The notes beneath the pieces were generated by a model. The model saw only the letters and a program-made list of their open reading frames with translations, did no database searches and had not been told where the DNA came from. Of a stretch of DNA of 64,000 nucleotides, positions 30,001 to 38,839 are shown piece after piece. This DNA comes from Thalassotalea euphylliae (GTDB taxonomy: Bacteria > Pseudomonadota > Gammaproteobacteria > Enterobacterales > Alteromonadaceae), in the NCBI RefSeq assembly GCF_003390335.1, contig NZ_QUOU01000001.1, forward strand, positions 1,798,001 to 1,862,000, read 5' to 3'. The position numbers were made by a program, and so were the translations under genes. The stretch's first letter is position 1, and every line of letters begins with the position of its first letter.

Positions 30001-30753
30001 CAGGCAGCCCTTGCCAAGGAATATCAAACGCAGCTGGCGGCTTTACCTACGCTGAGCGACAGCAACATATCGCTGGCTGAGCTGCAAGCAGGATTGGCTT
30101 CCCAAGAAAGTGCTTTAAAAGCGATGCAAATCGAGCTTGCGCAACTGGCTTTTGAGCTGACACAAGATGCCAAGCGCCGACAAGAGCAGACATCGTTAAT
30201 GGCAGATATTGAACGCCAACAACTGGCGCTCAATGATATTAGCCACCTTAATGGCTTAATTGGCTCAGCAGATGGCGCCAAGTTTAGGCGGTTTGCGCAA
30301 AGCTTAACGCTGGAATATTTAGTGCATTTAGCCAATAAACAGCTAATGCGATTACATGGTCGTTATCAATTATCCCGCCAAGCAAACGAATCACTTGCGC
30401 TGGAAGTGGTTGATACCTGGCAGGCGGATTTAACGCGCGATACGAAAACCCTGTCGGGCGGTGAAAGCTTTCTTGTCTCGCTTGCACTAGCGTTGGCGTT
30501 ATCGGACTTGGTCAGTGCCAAAACACAAATAGACTCGCTGTTTTTAGATGAAGGCTTTGGCACACTGGATAACGATACGCTTGAGGTGGCGCTTGACGCG
30601 CTTGATAACCTTAATGCCGCAGGCAAAATGATTGGTGTTATCAGCCATATTGATACGCTAAAAGAGCGTATTGCGACACAAATTAAAGTGGAAAAAATAA
30701 GTGGTTTAGGGGTGAGTAAACTTGCACCTGAATTTGCTTATTTGCCGCAATAG
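27052..30753 (+). CDS. sbcC: Exonuclease subunit SbcC
   Basis: This 1233-residue SMC-like Rad50 homologue has Walker A GPTGAGKTT near residue 38 and two very long Gln/Glu/Ala-rich coiled coils. Between them, near residue 607, is a zinc hook (CPLC). The C-terminal ATPase half has signature LSGGESFLVSLALALALS and Walker B LFLDEGFGTLD. It is longer than the E. coli protein (about 1050 residues), mainly through the coiled coil. It forms the ATP-driven DNA-end recognition complex with SbcD. Confidence 0.97.
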   Translation: MRILSLRFENLNSLKGHWFIDFSEEPFAGNGLFAITGPTGAGKTTILDAICLALYHQTPRLNISDKNNQLMTRHTASCLAEVEFEVKGQGYRAFWSQRRAKNSPDGKLQPAKAELATLGGDILAEKLQAVRQQVAQLTGLDFGRFTKSMMLSQGQFAAFLNASANDRAELLEELTGSDIYGDISKAVFQEAKASEQSLALLKAKLDGVELLSDEQVQALQAKQQTLVEQESGHAKQVETLQKDIQIATQRATLLDKQQALSANQAALAERQQTHQNELDALDNAKPAIAIQEKYAAKQQIQQQSESLEQQLAATTAQLTAADQELSEQTTALNQWQAQAGQQQADLKARNTKLNEQILPARQSLQHSQTLFGEKQAIAEHKQASLNNIANAIANQQSELAGQQQAYQTIVDYLANNQYVQALPSYVGKWQSDFSHWQALNNDKLAAEQAIKVLAAQQASSQTEQQHCEQALAEHAITKQALEKAQLEIQQQRARQLQVIQIAGGCLASEADLQTHLLQLQQHQQGLNELGLIAQQFAQTHQQLLEKQQAQTELKQTLKHQETLLGEKRAEFKQAKHTLNLLEKVVSQQQTIKQLADYRAELQPGNACPLCGATEHPAIAEYQALTVSSEEAQLATQKPLVEQLTKQGIELNEQCNHQQSLLTEIEHQLVAFEQQIASLNQQWQGACQPLTINAQEIWPIAQIDAEQANIQQQISQVMQCQTALMEMTEQESAQQKQLADVEQHIAQLTQQQAVANEQAAHQQAEHEKLLKQLASASKQAQALWQQITAQAAELQLSAPEVAQFANWLVQLEQQINEYQQQAKASEQAQADIQSLEKSLISAQQQQLAENQQLTELSQETTALAQQVSQLQAQLITLLGDNTVEQEQHSIARAEAELTARQQTVESAYNQAANAQQHVQGQHQLLIQQQQDVQTQFTQAIEQWQSALADSEFSDEAAFIAANMPAEDFARISALADDFKAQAQQQAALAKEYQTQLAALPTLSDSNISLAELQAGLASQESALKAMQIELAQLAFELTQDAKRRQEQTSLMADIERQQLALNDISHLNGLIGSADGAKFRRFAQSLTLEYLVHLANKQLMRLHGRYQLSRQANESLALEVVDTWQADLTRDTKTLSGGESFLVSLALALALSDLVSAKTQIDSLFLDEGFGTLDNDTLEVALDALDNLNAAGKMIGVISHIDTLKERIATQIKVEKISGLGVSKLAPEFAYLPQ

Positions 30754-30901
30754 CATCGCCGCAATCGCAGTACCGGCAGGTGACTAATAGTCATGATAAC
30801 CCTTGGTTATTGGTTGCCTGACAGCCTAAGCACTACTATAAATGCTCACTAATATGAATACGCACTAGCACAAACATTCCCCCACAAGAGACAGTTGTTA
30901 A

Positions 30902-31789
30902 ATGGAAACTTGGATCGCATTCACTTTACTCGCTGCGTTTATGCAAGCCGTGCGCACGGCAGGACAAAAACAACTGTCGGCGCAGTTATCCTCAATAGCA
31001 ACGGCAGGTGTGCGTTATATTTTTGCCTTGCCATTCGCGTGGCTCTATTTGTGGTGGGCGCTTGAGTACTATCAAGTGGCAATGCCTGAACTTAACGATG
31101 AATTCCTGCAATACGCGATAATTGCCAGCTTCGCTCAGCTGATAGGTACCGCTTGCCTAGTGGTTGCGTTTCAATATCGCAACTTTGCCGTAGCCACCAG
31201 TTTAGCTAAAACCGAAGCGATTCAAGTCGCCGTGATTGGCGCTTTGTTATTTGCTGCGCCTTTGTCAGGTTACGGGTGGCTGTCAGTAATTTTAGGTGTG
31301 GTCGGCGTGATTTTGCTGTCAAAAGTGAAATTTAGTGTCAAAGATGTGCTCATGAACCCCGGTGCGGGCTATGGATTGGCCTCTGGCCTTGGCTTGGCGA
31401 TAACCACCTTGCTGATTCGCGAATCCAATCTGGCACTTGGCAGTCATCCAATGGTCAGCGCGGCGGTGACCCTCGTCTTTTTAATCAGCGCGCAATCTTT
31501 GCTGTCGGCGCTGTATTTGTTGGCTCGCGATGCGGGACAATTTCGCAACATGATCCGCCATTGGCGGTTAGCGTTATTCGTTGGCATAACCAGCTTGTTA
31601 GGCTCAATTGGCTGGTTCACTGCGGTTAGCTATCAAACGGCGGCCTATGTTAAAGCACTTGGGCAGGTAGAGTTTTTTATTACCCTGATTCTGACGTATC
31701 GCATCTTTAAAGAGAAAACCACGCTCGTTGAAATTATTGGCATGCTACTGATTATTATCAGTGTGGTAGTGCTCTTGTTGTTGGCTTAG
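30902..31789 (+). CDS. EamA-family (DMT) transporter
   Basis: This 295-residue integral membrane protein has about ten hydrophobic helices in two EamA repeats. It is likely an exporter or permease of small metabolites in the inner membrane; the substrate is unknown. It starts at ATG 30902 and stands between sbcC and slyD with its own upstream region. It is unrelated in detail to the second DMT gene at 37163. Confidence 0.88.
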   Translation: METWIAFTLLAAFMQAVRTAGQKQLSAQLSSIATAGVRYIFALPFAWLYLWWALEYYQVAMPELNDEFLQYAIIASFAQLIGTACLVVAFQYRNFAVATSLAKTEAIQVAVIGALLFAAPLSGYGWLSVILGVVGVILLSKVKFSVKDVLMNPGAGYGLASGLGLAITTLLIRESNLALGSHPMVSAAVTLVFLISAQSLLSALYLLARDAGQFRNMIRHWRLALFVGITSLLGSIGWFTAVSYQTAAYVKALGQVEFFITLILTYRIFKEKTTLVEIIGMLLIIISVVVLLLLA

Positions 31790-31950
31790 TTTTATCGCTC
31801 AGTTTCATAGCCTAGTTTTTTAGCTTAGTGCTGTAACAGCGCTTAAATCACGTATCTTGCAGTAGCGTTGGGATAAAGCACTCCTGCCAGAGCGAATAAT
31901 CTGCTACACTCGCGTCGCATTTTTCACACGAATCAAATACGACAAACACT

Positions 31951-32433
31951 ATGCAAATTACCAAAGACAAAGTAGTGCAGTTTCACTACACAATGAAAGA
32001 CGAATCAGGCGAAACAGTTGAAAGCTCCACTGGCGGCGATCCAATGGCTTACCTTCACGGCCATAACAACATGATTGTGGGTGTTGAAAACGCACTGGCA
32101 GACAAGTCGGCAGGCGATAGCTTCTCAGTAACCGTTGCCCCTGAAGACGCCTACGGTGAGCGCCAAGAAGATGCTGTACAGCGCATTCCAACAAAACACC
32201 TACAAGGTGCAAAAGTGTGGAAACCGGGCATGGTAGCGGTTGTTCACACTGAGCAAGGCCAGCGCCAAGTCACGGTATTAAAAGTAGGGCGCTTTATGGT
32301 CACTTGTGATCTTAACCCGCCGCTAGCGGGCAAAACACTAACGTTCGATTTAGAAGTGGTGGATGTCCGCGATGCGTCTGACGAAGAAATCGAACACGGC
32401 CATGCGCACGGCGTAGGTGGTCATCAGCACTAA
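31951..32433 (+). CDS. slyD: FKBP-type peptidyl-prolyl isomerase SlyD
   Basis: This 160-residue cytoplasmic isomerase and chaperone has the FKBP start (VVQFHYTMKDESGE), the insert-in-flap chaperone domain (PEDAYGERQEDAVQRIP) and the SlyD C-terminus LTFDLEVVDVRDAS. Its His-rich tail (HGHAHGVGGHQH) can bind nickel. The tail is shorter than in E. coli. It is monocistronic with a clear intrinsic terminator. Confidence 0.95.
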   Translation: MQITKDKVVQFHYTMKDESGETVESSTGGDPMAYLHGHNNMIVGVENALADKSAGDSFSVTVAPEDAYGERQEDAVQRIPTKHLQGAKVWKPGMVAVVHTEQGQRQVTVLKVGRFMVTCDLNPPLAGKTLTFDLEVVDVRDASDEEIEHGHAHGVGGHQH

Positions 32434-32569
32434 TCACTGGGTGTTAAGCACAAGGCGTTGAACTCGATGTTAGGTTTTGCTTTGCCTCATGTAAGCACTT
32501 AGCGTCAGTAAAAACCGAGTCAACTATGCCAAGTCAAAAATGCCAAGCTAGACCAAGTCAAGAATACCA

Positions 32570-32605
32570 AGCCAGCCAATACTGATCCTATTGGCTGGCT
32601 TTTTT
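32570..32605 (+). terminator. Intrinsic terminator downstream of slyD
   Basis: AGCCAGCCAATA pairs perfectly with TATTGGCTGGCT (12 bp, 7-nt loop), followed by a T-run at 32600-32605. Confidence 0.88.
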
Positions 32606-32634
32606 GGTATTTGTTTTTTGGGCTTGCGGTTTAG

Positions 32635-32931
32635 CTAGCGATGTTTGTACTGGGTTGGGCAATATCCTCGGCTGACCTCTGCTGGCCTCAGTTTCAGGTG
32701 CTTAGTTGACCGCCCCGACACCCTTGCTCGCCAAAGATCAAAACTTTTGCGTTTAAGGGAGCGGCGCATCAGCTTGATAACCGCCGCTTCTTGCAAACCA
32801 AATTGTACGTTAATGGCTTCAAAAGGTGTTCGGTCCTCCCATGCCATTTCAATAATTCTTGATGTGTCATCATCTGATAAATTCACGAGCATCTTCTCTA
32901 AGTCGACTTTACTAAATTTTACTAAACGCAT
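32635..32931 (-). CDS. TIGR03643/DUF2805 family protein
   Basis: This 98-residue protein contains a helix-turn-helix-like stretch: IIEMAWEDRTPFEAINVQFGLQEAAVIKLMRRSL, then KSFDLWRARVSGRSTKHLKLR. The combination is characteristic of the TIGR03643 family, whose function is unknown. The helical pattern suggests nucleic-acid binding (inference). I chose ATG 32931; a TTG two codons upstream is possible. Confidence 0.8.
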   Translation of the reverse strand: MRLVKFSKVDLEKMLVNLSDDDTSRIIEMAWEDRTPFEAINVQFGLQEAAVIKLMRRSLKRKSFDLWRARVSGRSTKHLKLRPAEVSRGYCPTQYKHR

Positions 32932-33124
32932 TAGCAACTACGTAACGCATAGCGAACGGGTGCACAAAAGATTATGCAAGTGGTGAATGACTATTCATTT
33001 GATAGGCTAATACTTGATTTTTATAGGAAAAAATAACCACGCATTAGCTAGTGGTATAGTCTTTGAAGATCTTAGTTGATATAGTCATGAGCTAGCGCAT
33101 GGACGCTAATTAGGGGAGTGAGCA

Positions 33125-34207
33125 GTGACAGAACAAGCGAAACAACAACCAAAACAACACCCAATCATTAAAACAAATTACTTACCGCGCTGTTATGCAA
33201 CGGTGTTTTTGTTGAGTATTTGCGGCTTAAAACTCGGCGAGAGTCTGTTGGAGTTGCAATATTTGTGGTTGTTTATATTGGGGGTATGTTACCCACATGT
33301 GACCTATTTTTTGGCCAAGCATAGTCAAAATGGCAAGCGCCAAGAGCACATTAATATTCATGTTGATGCATTTATATCGGGCATTCTGGTGAGCATCCAA
33401 CCGGATTACTATATGCTGTCCACCATGGGCATTATTTTGTGTGTTAATGCACTATATATCGGCGCATTTAGAATGTTGGTAACCTGTATTTTCGTTTATG
33501 CCATCGCATTGGCGTTAGGTATGGGCTATTTATGGCCATTTGCTGGCTTTGTCGAAGCCAGTTGGGCGGTTCAAATTATGATCAGTATTTTTATCCTGAT
33601 TTATTTTTGTACCTTTGCCATCTTAAGTTACTACTTAACGCGACGCATGATCGCACTCAATAAAGAGGTGCAAAGTTTATCGATTATTGATGGCTTAACT
33701 AAGGCCTATAACCGCCACTACCTCGATGCTAACCTGACGAAAGAGATACATCGCAGCCAACGATTAAACTACCCATTAACCGTCATTTTTGCTGATTTAG
33801 ATCATTTCAAGCAAATTAATGACACCTATGGCCATCAAATTGGTGACAAAGTGTTGATCGAGTTTGTCAATATTGCCGCCACTAGCGTTCGAGAAGATGT
33901 TGACTGGATTGCGCGATTTGGGGGGGAAGAGTTTGTTATCGTACTCCCTAATGCTGACTCTGATTATGGTGCCAGCATTGCAGAGCGTATTCGTCAGGAT
34001 ATTGATCAACACCTTTTTGAGTTCGACGGACAGGCTTTATCCGTTTCGTCCAGCTTTGGTGTGGTTTCAATAGCAAGTGAAGGCAATAATGCATCGATGG
34101 AAAATATTATTGCCTGCGCAGACTCTGGCTTGTATAAGGCTAAAGCGAATGGCCGCAATTGTGTTGAAGTGGTCGACTTCTATTCGACCGCTGAGCAACC
34201 GAGTTAG
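33125..34207 (+). CDS. Membrane diguanylate cyclase (GGDEF)
   Basis: This 360-residue protein has six or seven membrane helices in residues 15-175, resembling the MASE2 sensor domain (NYLPRCYATVF start, PHVTYF). A GGDEF domain follows, with active-site FGGEEFVIVLP, substrate segment DHFKQINDTYGHQIGD, and SLSIIDGLTKAYNRHYL at the domain start. It should make c-di-GMP and steer motility versus biofilm. The active site is intact. I see no RxxD inhibitory site five residues before GGEEF. GTG start 33125 follows GGGGAG. Confidence 0.92.
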   Translation: MTEQAKQQPKQHPIIKTNYLPRCYATVFLLSICGLKLGESLLELQYLWLFILGVCYPHVTYFLAKHSQNGKRQEHINIHVDAFISGILVSIQPDYYMLSTMGIILCVNALYIGAFRMLVTCIFVYAIALALGMGYLWPFAGFVEASWAVQIMISIFILIYFCTFAILSYYLTRRMIALNKEVQSLSIIDGLTKAYNRHYLDANLTKEIHRSQRLNYPLTVIFADLDHFKQINDTYGHQIGDKVLIEFVNIAATSVREDVDWIARFGGEEFVIVLPNADSDYGASIAERIRQDIDQHLFEFDGQALSVSSSFGVVSIASEGNNASMENIIACADSGLYKAKANGRNCVEVVDFYSTAEQPS

Positions 34208-34251
34208 AGAGTAAATAGTTAGAAAATAAATAGTTAGGAAATAAATAGTTA
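34207..34251. repeat. 15-bp tandem repeat, three units
   Basis: Three consecutive 15-base units of pattern GRRARTAAATAGTTA start at the stop codon of the cyclase gene; a fourth diverged unit follows. They sit in a 250-base gap and are possibly slippage-prone. No function is evident. Confidence 0.75.
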
Positions 34252-34458
34252 GCAAGTAAACGACTTAGTGCATTAAGCTAAGAGCGCTGCTCTGCCAGCG
34301 CCCAATCGCCCCTGCGGCGAGTGTCAACCGCGTGAGTGGCAAACTGCCGGAAATTTAAGATTAACGGCAATGGTGGCCATGAAATTTAATGCTAAGGTAT
34401 ATAGCAATAATAACAAGGCAGGGTATAACGTCTGCCAATCTTAAATAGGAACTTATCT

Positions 34459-35790
34459 ATGGGCATTTTTTCAAAACGCCATCTGCTACGTCGTTACTTT
34501 ACAAGCCAAGGTTTAACAGGGGCAGCATTGGCTTTAGCGACGGCCATTTCAACCCCCGCCTTTGCCGATACTAAAGTGATTCACGCTGGTGAGCTACTGG
34601 CCGTGCCCGGCGAAAAACCCCTAAAAAAATACAGCTTAGTGATCACGGATGGCAAAATTTCCGCACTGAAAAAAGGCTTTGTTAACACCCGCACATACGG
34701 CGAAGACGCGCAGTTAATTGACTTATCTTCGTCGTTTGTGATGCCGGGACTAATGGATATGCATGTTCACTTGCACGGCGAGCTTGGCCCAAACAATCAC
34801 AAAGAAACGGTGCAAATGTCGGATGCAGATATCGCGATGAAAAGCGTCTATTTTGCCAACAAAACCTTGATGGCCGGATTTACTACGGTTCGAGATTTAC
34901 TCAATCAGCCAGAGCAAATTCACGCGCTGCGCGATGCCATCAATAAAGGCTGGGTGGATGGCCCTCGCATTATTGCTGGCACAGGGGTATCTGTTACCGG
35001 TGGGCATTTAGACGTAGATGGCATGTCACCCGATATACTTGAATTGAAAACCCCAGAAACCCTGTGCGATGGTCCTTACGAGTGCCGTAAAGCCGTTCGC
35101 CATGCCATTAAGTACGGTGCAGACGTAATTAAAATCGCCTCGACTGGCGGCGTGCTATCCGACACAAACACAGGTACAGGTCAGCAAATGGCGGATGATG
35201 AAATGAAAGCCATTGTCGAGGCCGCGCACGTACTTGGTCGTAAAGTGACGAGTCATGCCCATGCCGCAGAAGGTATTAACGCAGCCTTGCGCGCTGGTGT
35301 TGATAGCGTTGAACACGGCAGCTATGCCAACGAAGAAAGTATTAAACTGTTCAAAGAAACGGGCGCGTACTTAGTGCCAACGTTGTTAGCTGGCGATACG
35401 GTAGTAACGATGGCCAAAACATCAAACTTTATGTCGCCGCCCATTAAGGAAAAAGCTATTCGCGTTGGCGCCGACATGCTGAAAAACTTTACGCGCGCAT
35501 ACAAAGCCGGTGTAAAAATCGCTTATGGCACCGACAGTGGCGTGTCTAAACACGGCACTAACGCCAAAGAAGCCGTGTTAATGTATCGCGCTGGCATGAC
35601 CACGCAAGATATTTTGCAAGCAGCAACGGTCAATGCCGCAGATCTTGCTGGCATGAGCAGTAGCTTAGGGACGCTAGAGGCCGGGAAACTCGCTGATATC
35701 ATCGCACTAGATGCCAGCCCGTTAGCGAATATCGAAGCGTTAATGGATGTTGACTTTGTGATGAAAGGCGGCAAAGTTTACAAACAATAA
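34459..35790 (+). CDS. Exported metal-dependent amidohydrolase (Xaa-Pro dipeptidase-like)
   Basis: This 443-residue protein starts with a twin-arginine-like or Sec signal (HLLRRYFTSQGLTGAALALATAISTPAFA). The amidohydrolase superfamily ligands follow: HVHLH, Lys in DVIKIASTGG (carboxylated in relatives), His in TSHAHAAEGI, His in SVEHGSY, and Asp in IAYGTDSG. This set matches binuclear periplasmic prolidase-like or imidazolonepropionase-like enzymes. The likely role is cleavage of peptides or N-acyl compounds outside the cytoplasm. The exact substrate is unknown. Confidence 0.87.
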   Translation: MGIFSKRHLLRRYFTSQGLTGAALALATAISTPAFADTKVIHAGELLAVPGEKPLKKYSLVITDGKISALKKGFVNTRTYGEDAQLIDLSSSFVMPGLMDMHVHLHGELGPNNHKETVQMSDADIAMKSVYFANKTLMAGFTTVRDLLNQPEQIHALRDAINKGWVDGPRIIAGTGVSVTGGHLDVDGMSPDILELKTPETLCDGPYECRKAVRHAIKYGADVIKIASTGGVLSDTNTGTGQQMADDEMKAIVEAAHVLGRKVTSHAHAAEGINAALRAGVDSVEHGSYANEESIKLFKETGAYLVPTLLAGDTVVTMAKTSNFMSPPIKEKAIRVGADMLKNFTRAYKAGVKIAYGTDSGVSKHGTNAKEAVLMYRAGMTTQDILQAATVNAADLAGMSSSLGTLEAGKLADIIALDASPLANIEALMDVDFVMKGGKVYKQ

Positions 35791-35870
35791 ATATTGGTAA
35801 GTAGTAACGCCACACACGTGGCTGCTTTACAATAAAGAAAGGAATACCGCGATAAGCGGCGATAGGAGTT

Positions 35871-35900
35871 GAAGCCTTGCCTTGCTTGGCTTCATATTTT
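35871..35900 (+). terminator. Hairpin terminator after amidohydrolase gene
   Basis: GAAGCC and GGCTTC flank an 11-nt loop and are followed by ATATTTT. This is a modest intrinsic terminator about 80 bases after the stop codon and just before the next gene. Confidence 0.5.
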
Positions 35901-35920
35901 CAGTTATCAACAAGTATCCG

Positions 35921-37084
35921 ATGAAGTTACACTCCAAATTTGTCACCAGTTGCCAATCAATCGATGAGTATGACTGGCAGCGCTGTTTTGCCAGCGAGCA
36001 ACCGTTCACTCACTACCACTTTATCAACACACTCGAAACAACCGGCTGCGTTACCCAACAAACGGGCTGGCAGCCTTGTCATTTGGTGCTGGCGAACGAT
36101 CATCAGCAAGTTGTTGCCATTGTGATCCTCTACATCAAATCACACTCTTACGGCGAGTACTTATTTGATTGGAGCTGGGCTGATGCGTTTCAACAACACG
36201 GCATTGCTTACTATCCCAAAATTGTCTCTGCGGTGCCATTTACGCCAGTGACAGGGCAAAGGTTTGGCATTGCCGACGAGTTTTTAGCAGATAAAGCCTA
36301 CATTTTAAGTCAAGCAACGCAGGCGATTAATGCCTTGGCGAAACAAATTGATGCCTCTATGGTGCAATGTTTGTTCTTACCTGAGCCGTACGCTGAGGCA
36401 CTGCAATTAAACGGCTGGTTAAAGCGTTGTGACGTGCAATACCACTGGTTTAATCGAAACTATCAAGACTTTTCAGACTTTCTGCTGGCGCTCAATGCGC
36501 GCAAGCGAAAATCAATCAATAAAGAGCGCCAAGCGATAGTCAAACAAGGCATTACGGTAAAAACTTATCTTGCCGAGCAGCTTACCGACGAGCATTGGCA
36601 AACGTTTTATCGCTTTTACCAAGCAACCTATATGAAGCGCTCTGGTCACGATGGCTATTTATCCTCAGCATTCTTTGATGCGCTTGCCAATCCCGCGCTT
36701 GGTATCGCCCAGCGCAGCGCGCTGGTGTTTGCCTATCGAGAGGGGCGCACAATTGCCGCAGCGTTATTTTTCTATGACGACGACCAATTGTATGGACGCT
36801 ATTGGGGGGCAGAGCAAGTGTTCAACAACCTGCATTTTGAATTGTGTTATTACCAAGGTATCGAACTGTGCATTAAGCTGGGGCTCTCGCGTTTTAATGC
36901 CGGAGCACAAGGGCAGCACAAGCTAAAACGCGGCTTTGAGCCCGTGTATATTCACGGCAGTTATCGCATTTATCAGCCAATATTTGCCGATGCAATAGCC
37001 GATTTTATTGAGCGTGAAGAAGCGCAACTCACCCAATACGTGGCGCAAGCTCAAACTGAATTACCTTATAAACTCAGTGGCTAG
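35921..37084 (+). CDS. GNAT-fold protein of COG3146/DUF482 family
   Basis: This 387-residue cytoplasmic protein carries FTHYHFINTLE near the start, then GEYLFDWSWADAF, a GNAT-like C-terminal half (YMKRSGHDGYLSSAFFDAL, ALFFYDDDQLYGRYWGA), and FNAGAQGQHKLKRGF. These are hallmarks of the 'peptidogalycan biosynthesis/recognition' family (COG3146). The biochemical function is not established; aminoacyl or acyl transfer is plausible from the FemX/GNAT fold. I set the start at ATG 35921 because the 13 upstream codons begin at a TTG. Confidence 0.83.
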   Translation: MKLHSKFVTSCQSIDEYDWQRCFASEQPFTHYHFINTLETTGCVTQQTGWQPCHLVLANDHQQVVAIVILYIKSHSYGEYLFDWSWADAFQQHGIAYYPKIVSAVPFTPVTGQRFGIADEFLADKAYILSQATQAINALAKQIDASMVQCLFLPEPYAEALQLNGWLKRCDVQYHWFNRNYQDFSDFLLALNARKRKSINKERQAIVKQGITVKTYLAEQLTDEHWQTFYRFYQATYMKRSGHDGYLSSAFFDALANPALGIAQRSALVFAYREGRTIAAALFFYDDDQLYGRYWGAEQVFNNLHFELCYYQGIELCIKLGLSRFNAGAQGQHKLKRGFEPVYIHGSYRIYQPIFADAIADFIEREEAQLTQYVAQAQTELPYKLSG

Positions 37085-37162
37085 AGTGCGAATTGTCACT
37101 TGTTGCCATGCAACCAACGTCTGCTACGCAAAACGCTGCCTTATTATTCGCTTATTGTTCCC

Positions 37163-38038
37163 TTATTTCGCGAAGCGGCGAGAAAATAAGCCAGTGGTTA
37201 GCCCAACACCCAACAAAATACAGCCACTGCCTGCCAATGTGCTCAGGGTTATTGGCTCAGCCAAAAACAAGTAGCCCCACAATAAGCCAAATACTGGGAT
37301 TAAATAAGTCACCGAAATCGCCTTCGTTGGGCCAACACTGGCAATCAGGCGGAAAAACAAAATATAGGCAATGCCAGTGCAGAAAACGCCAAGGGCGGCG
37401 ACTGAATAAAACGCGCTGTGACTTGGCATTTCGCTCGGTAAAAACCACAAGGCAAAAGGCAATAACATCAAGGTCGAGCTAATTTGGCTACCTGCGGCGA
37501 GTGCTAGCGGCTTTAAATCGTGCAGGTATTGCTTGGTGTAGTTGGTGGCAATGGCGTAGCACAAGGTTGCGCTAAGCGCAGCCAATGTCGGCAGTAACAG
37601 CGTTTCTCCATCGCTACTTATTTTGCCCGACATCAACATATAGACGCCAAAAAAGCCTAACAATAACCCCATAATGCCCGCGATTGAGATCCTATCTTTT
37701 AGCCAAATAAAAGCGACAATGGCCGCAAAAATCGGCGCCGTAGCGTTTAGAACCGAGCCAACACCAGCGGAAAGTGACAATAACGCATAGCCAAACAATG
37801 CAAAGGGGATGGCCGTGTTAAATGCGCCCATGATAAAAATTTGCGGCCACCGACCACTGAGCTGCTGATGCTGACGCTTAGCCATTAAAATTGGCAGCAA
37901 AAACAAACTGGCGGTTAGTGTGCGCAGGGCAACCAGCAAAAATGGGCCAAATTCAGGCGAGCCAATACGCATAAATAAAAACGAAGCGCCCCACAGTGAG
38001 GCTAAAAAGAGGAGTTCTAAAAACGCGTTAATTGGCAT
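37163..38038 (-). CDS. EamA-family (DMT/RhaT-like) transporter
   Basis: This 291-residue protein with ten predicted membrane helices has two EamA repeats (LLFLASLWGASFLFMRIG and TLAALSATLCYAIATNYTKQYL). It is the last gene of an apparent rcsF-trmO-transporter run on the minus strand, 42 bases after trmO. The substrate is unknown. Confidence 0.88.
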   Translation of the reverse strand: MPINAFLELLFLASLWGASFLFMRIGSPEFGPFLLVALRTLTASLFLLPILMAKRQHQQLSGRWPQIFIMGAFNTAIPFALFGYALLSLSAGVGSVLNATAPIFAAIVAFIWLKDRISIAGIMGLLLGFFGVYMLMSGKISSDGETLLLPTLAALSATLCYAIATNYTKQYLHDLKPLALAAGSQISSTLMLLPFALWFLPSEMPSHSAFYSVAALGVFCTGIAYILFFRLIASVGPTKAISVTYLIPVFGLLWGYLFLAEPITLSTLAGSGCILLGVGLTTGLFSRRFAK

Positions 38039-38080
38039 ATCAGCTGATGCTTTCCCAAGTTATGGAAGTGAGGAGTGACA

Positions 38081-38827
38081 CTATTGAGTGTCGTTTGATT
38101 CGTACGGACTTATTGCCAGCACTTGTACTTTATGTAACGAGTGACATTGCCAAGTGATGTTGAAATCGTGTAAGTGCATACCGTAGATGTGCTCGTCTGG
38201 CTTGTTTTGCCGATAAGCCGGACGGGGATCTTGTGCCAATACTTGCTCGATCAAGGTTTTTAGCGCTGGCGTTGTGCTTGCCAACACTTGTTGGGCAGAC
38301 TCAGAAAACGACACCGCAAGTTTAGCTTGGGGCGCTTTTTCAGCAAAGCCCGCACTCGCATCAGTTAAGCTGTCGGAATAGGGAATGTAAGGTTTAATAT
38401 CAATCACCGGCGTGCCGTCGAGCAGGTCTAATCCCGACACATAAATACGGGTTTGCGCCTGATGATGGCTGAGCCTTATAGTTTCAACTTTATCAATGGG
38501 CAGCACCGACATCCCAATGCCATTGGGGCGAAAAGTAGAGCGTGTTGCCAACACTCCGATTTTCTTATTGCCGCCAAGGCGAGGGGGTTTTACTTTTGCT
38601 TTCCAACCATGGGCAAGGTTTTGGTGAAACATAAATAATACCCAAATGTGGCTGTAGCCCTCTAGCCCAGCCACCATGGCTTCGCTGTCTAAGTTTGAGG
38701 TAAGCTCGATATAACCTTTGGCGGCGGTGACTAGACCCGGCTGCCTAGGGATCGCAAACTTTTCTTTGTACGGCGAACTTACCGTACCAATCGCCGAAAC
38801 ACTGTAGTTATTGGTTGAAGTACTCAT
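38081..38827 (-). CDS. trmO: tRNA (t6A37) N6-methyltransferase TrmO
   Basis: This 248-residue SAM-dependent enzyme (TsaA/YaeB family) methylates N6-threonylcarbamoyladenosine at position 37 of tRNA-Thr. Family motifs: IGTVSSPYKEKFAIPRQPGL, FMFHQNLAHGW, RLGGNKKIGVLATRSTFRPNGIGMS, LLDGTPVIDIKPYIPYSDS, and the C-terminal QDPRPAYRQN plus YGMHLHDFNITWQ. It begins 12 bases after the rcsF stop codon, so the two are cotranscribed. Confidence 0.94.
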   Translation of the reverse strand: MSTSTNNYSVSAIGTVSSPYKEKFAIPRQPGLVTAAKGYIELTSNLDSEAMVAGLEGYSHIWVLFMFHQNLAHGWKAKVKPPRLGGNKKIGVLATRSTFRPNGIGMSVLPIDKVETIRLSHHQAQTRIYVSGLDLLDGTPVIDIKPYIPYSDSLTDASAGFAEKAPQAKLAVSFSESAQQVLASTTPALKTLIEQVLAQDPRPAYRQNKPDEHIYGMHLHDFNITWQCHSLHKVQVLAISPYESNDTQ

Positions 38828-38839
38828 TGAGGCAAAGGA

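Noticed and set aside
25772..30753. sbcDC as part of a defence island with the CRISPR locus
   Set aside because: It is a housekeeping repair operon located about 10 kb from the arrays with unrelated genes between.
36651..37482. Plus-strand frames across the end of the COG3146 gene and the DMT transporter gene
   Set aside because: Shadows in other frames or antisense; the two conserved genes account for this region.
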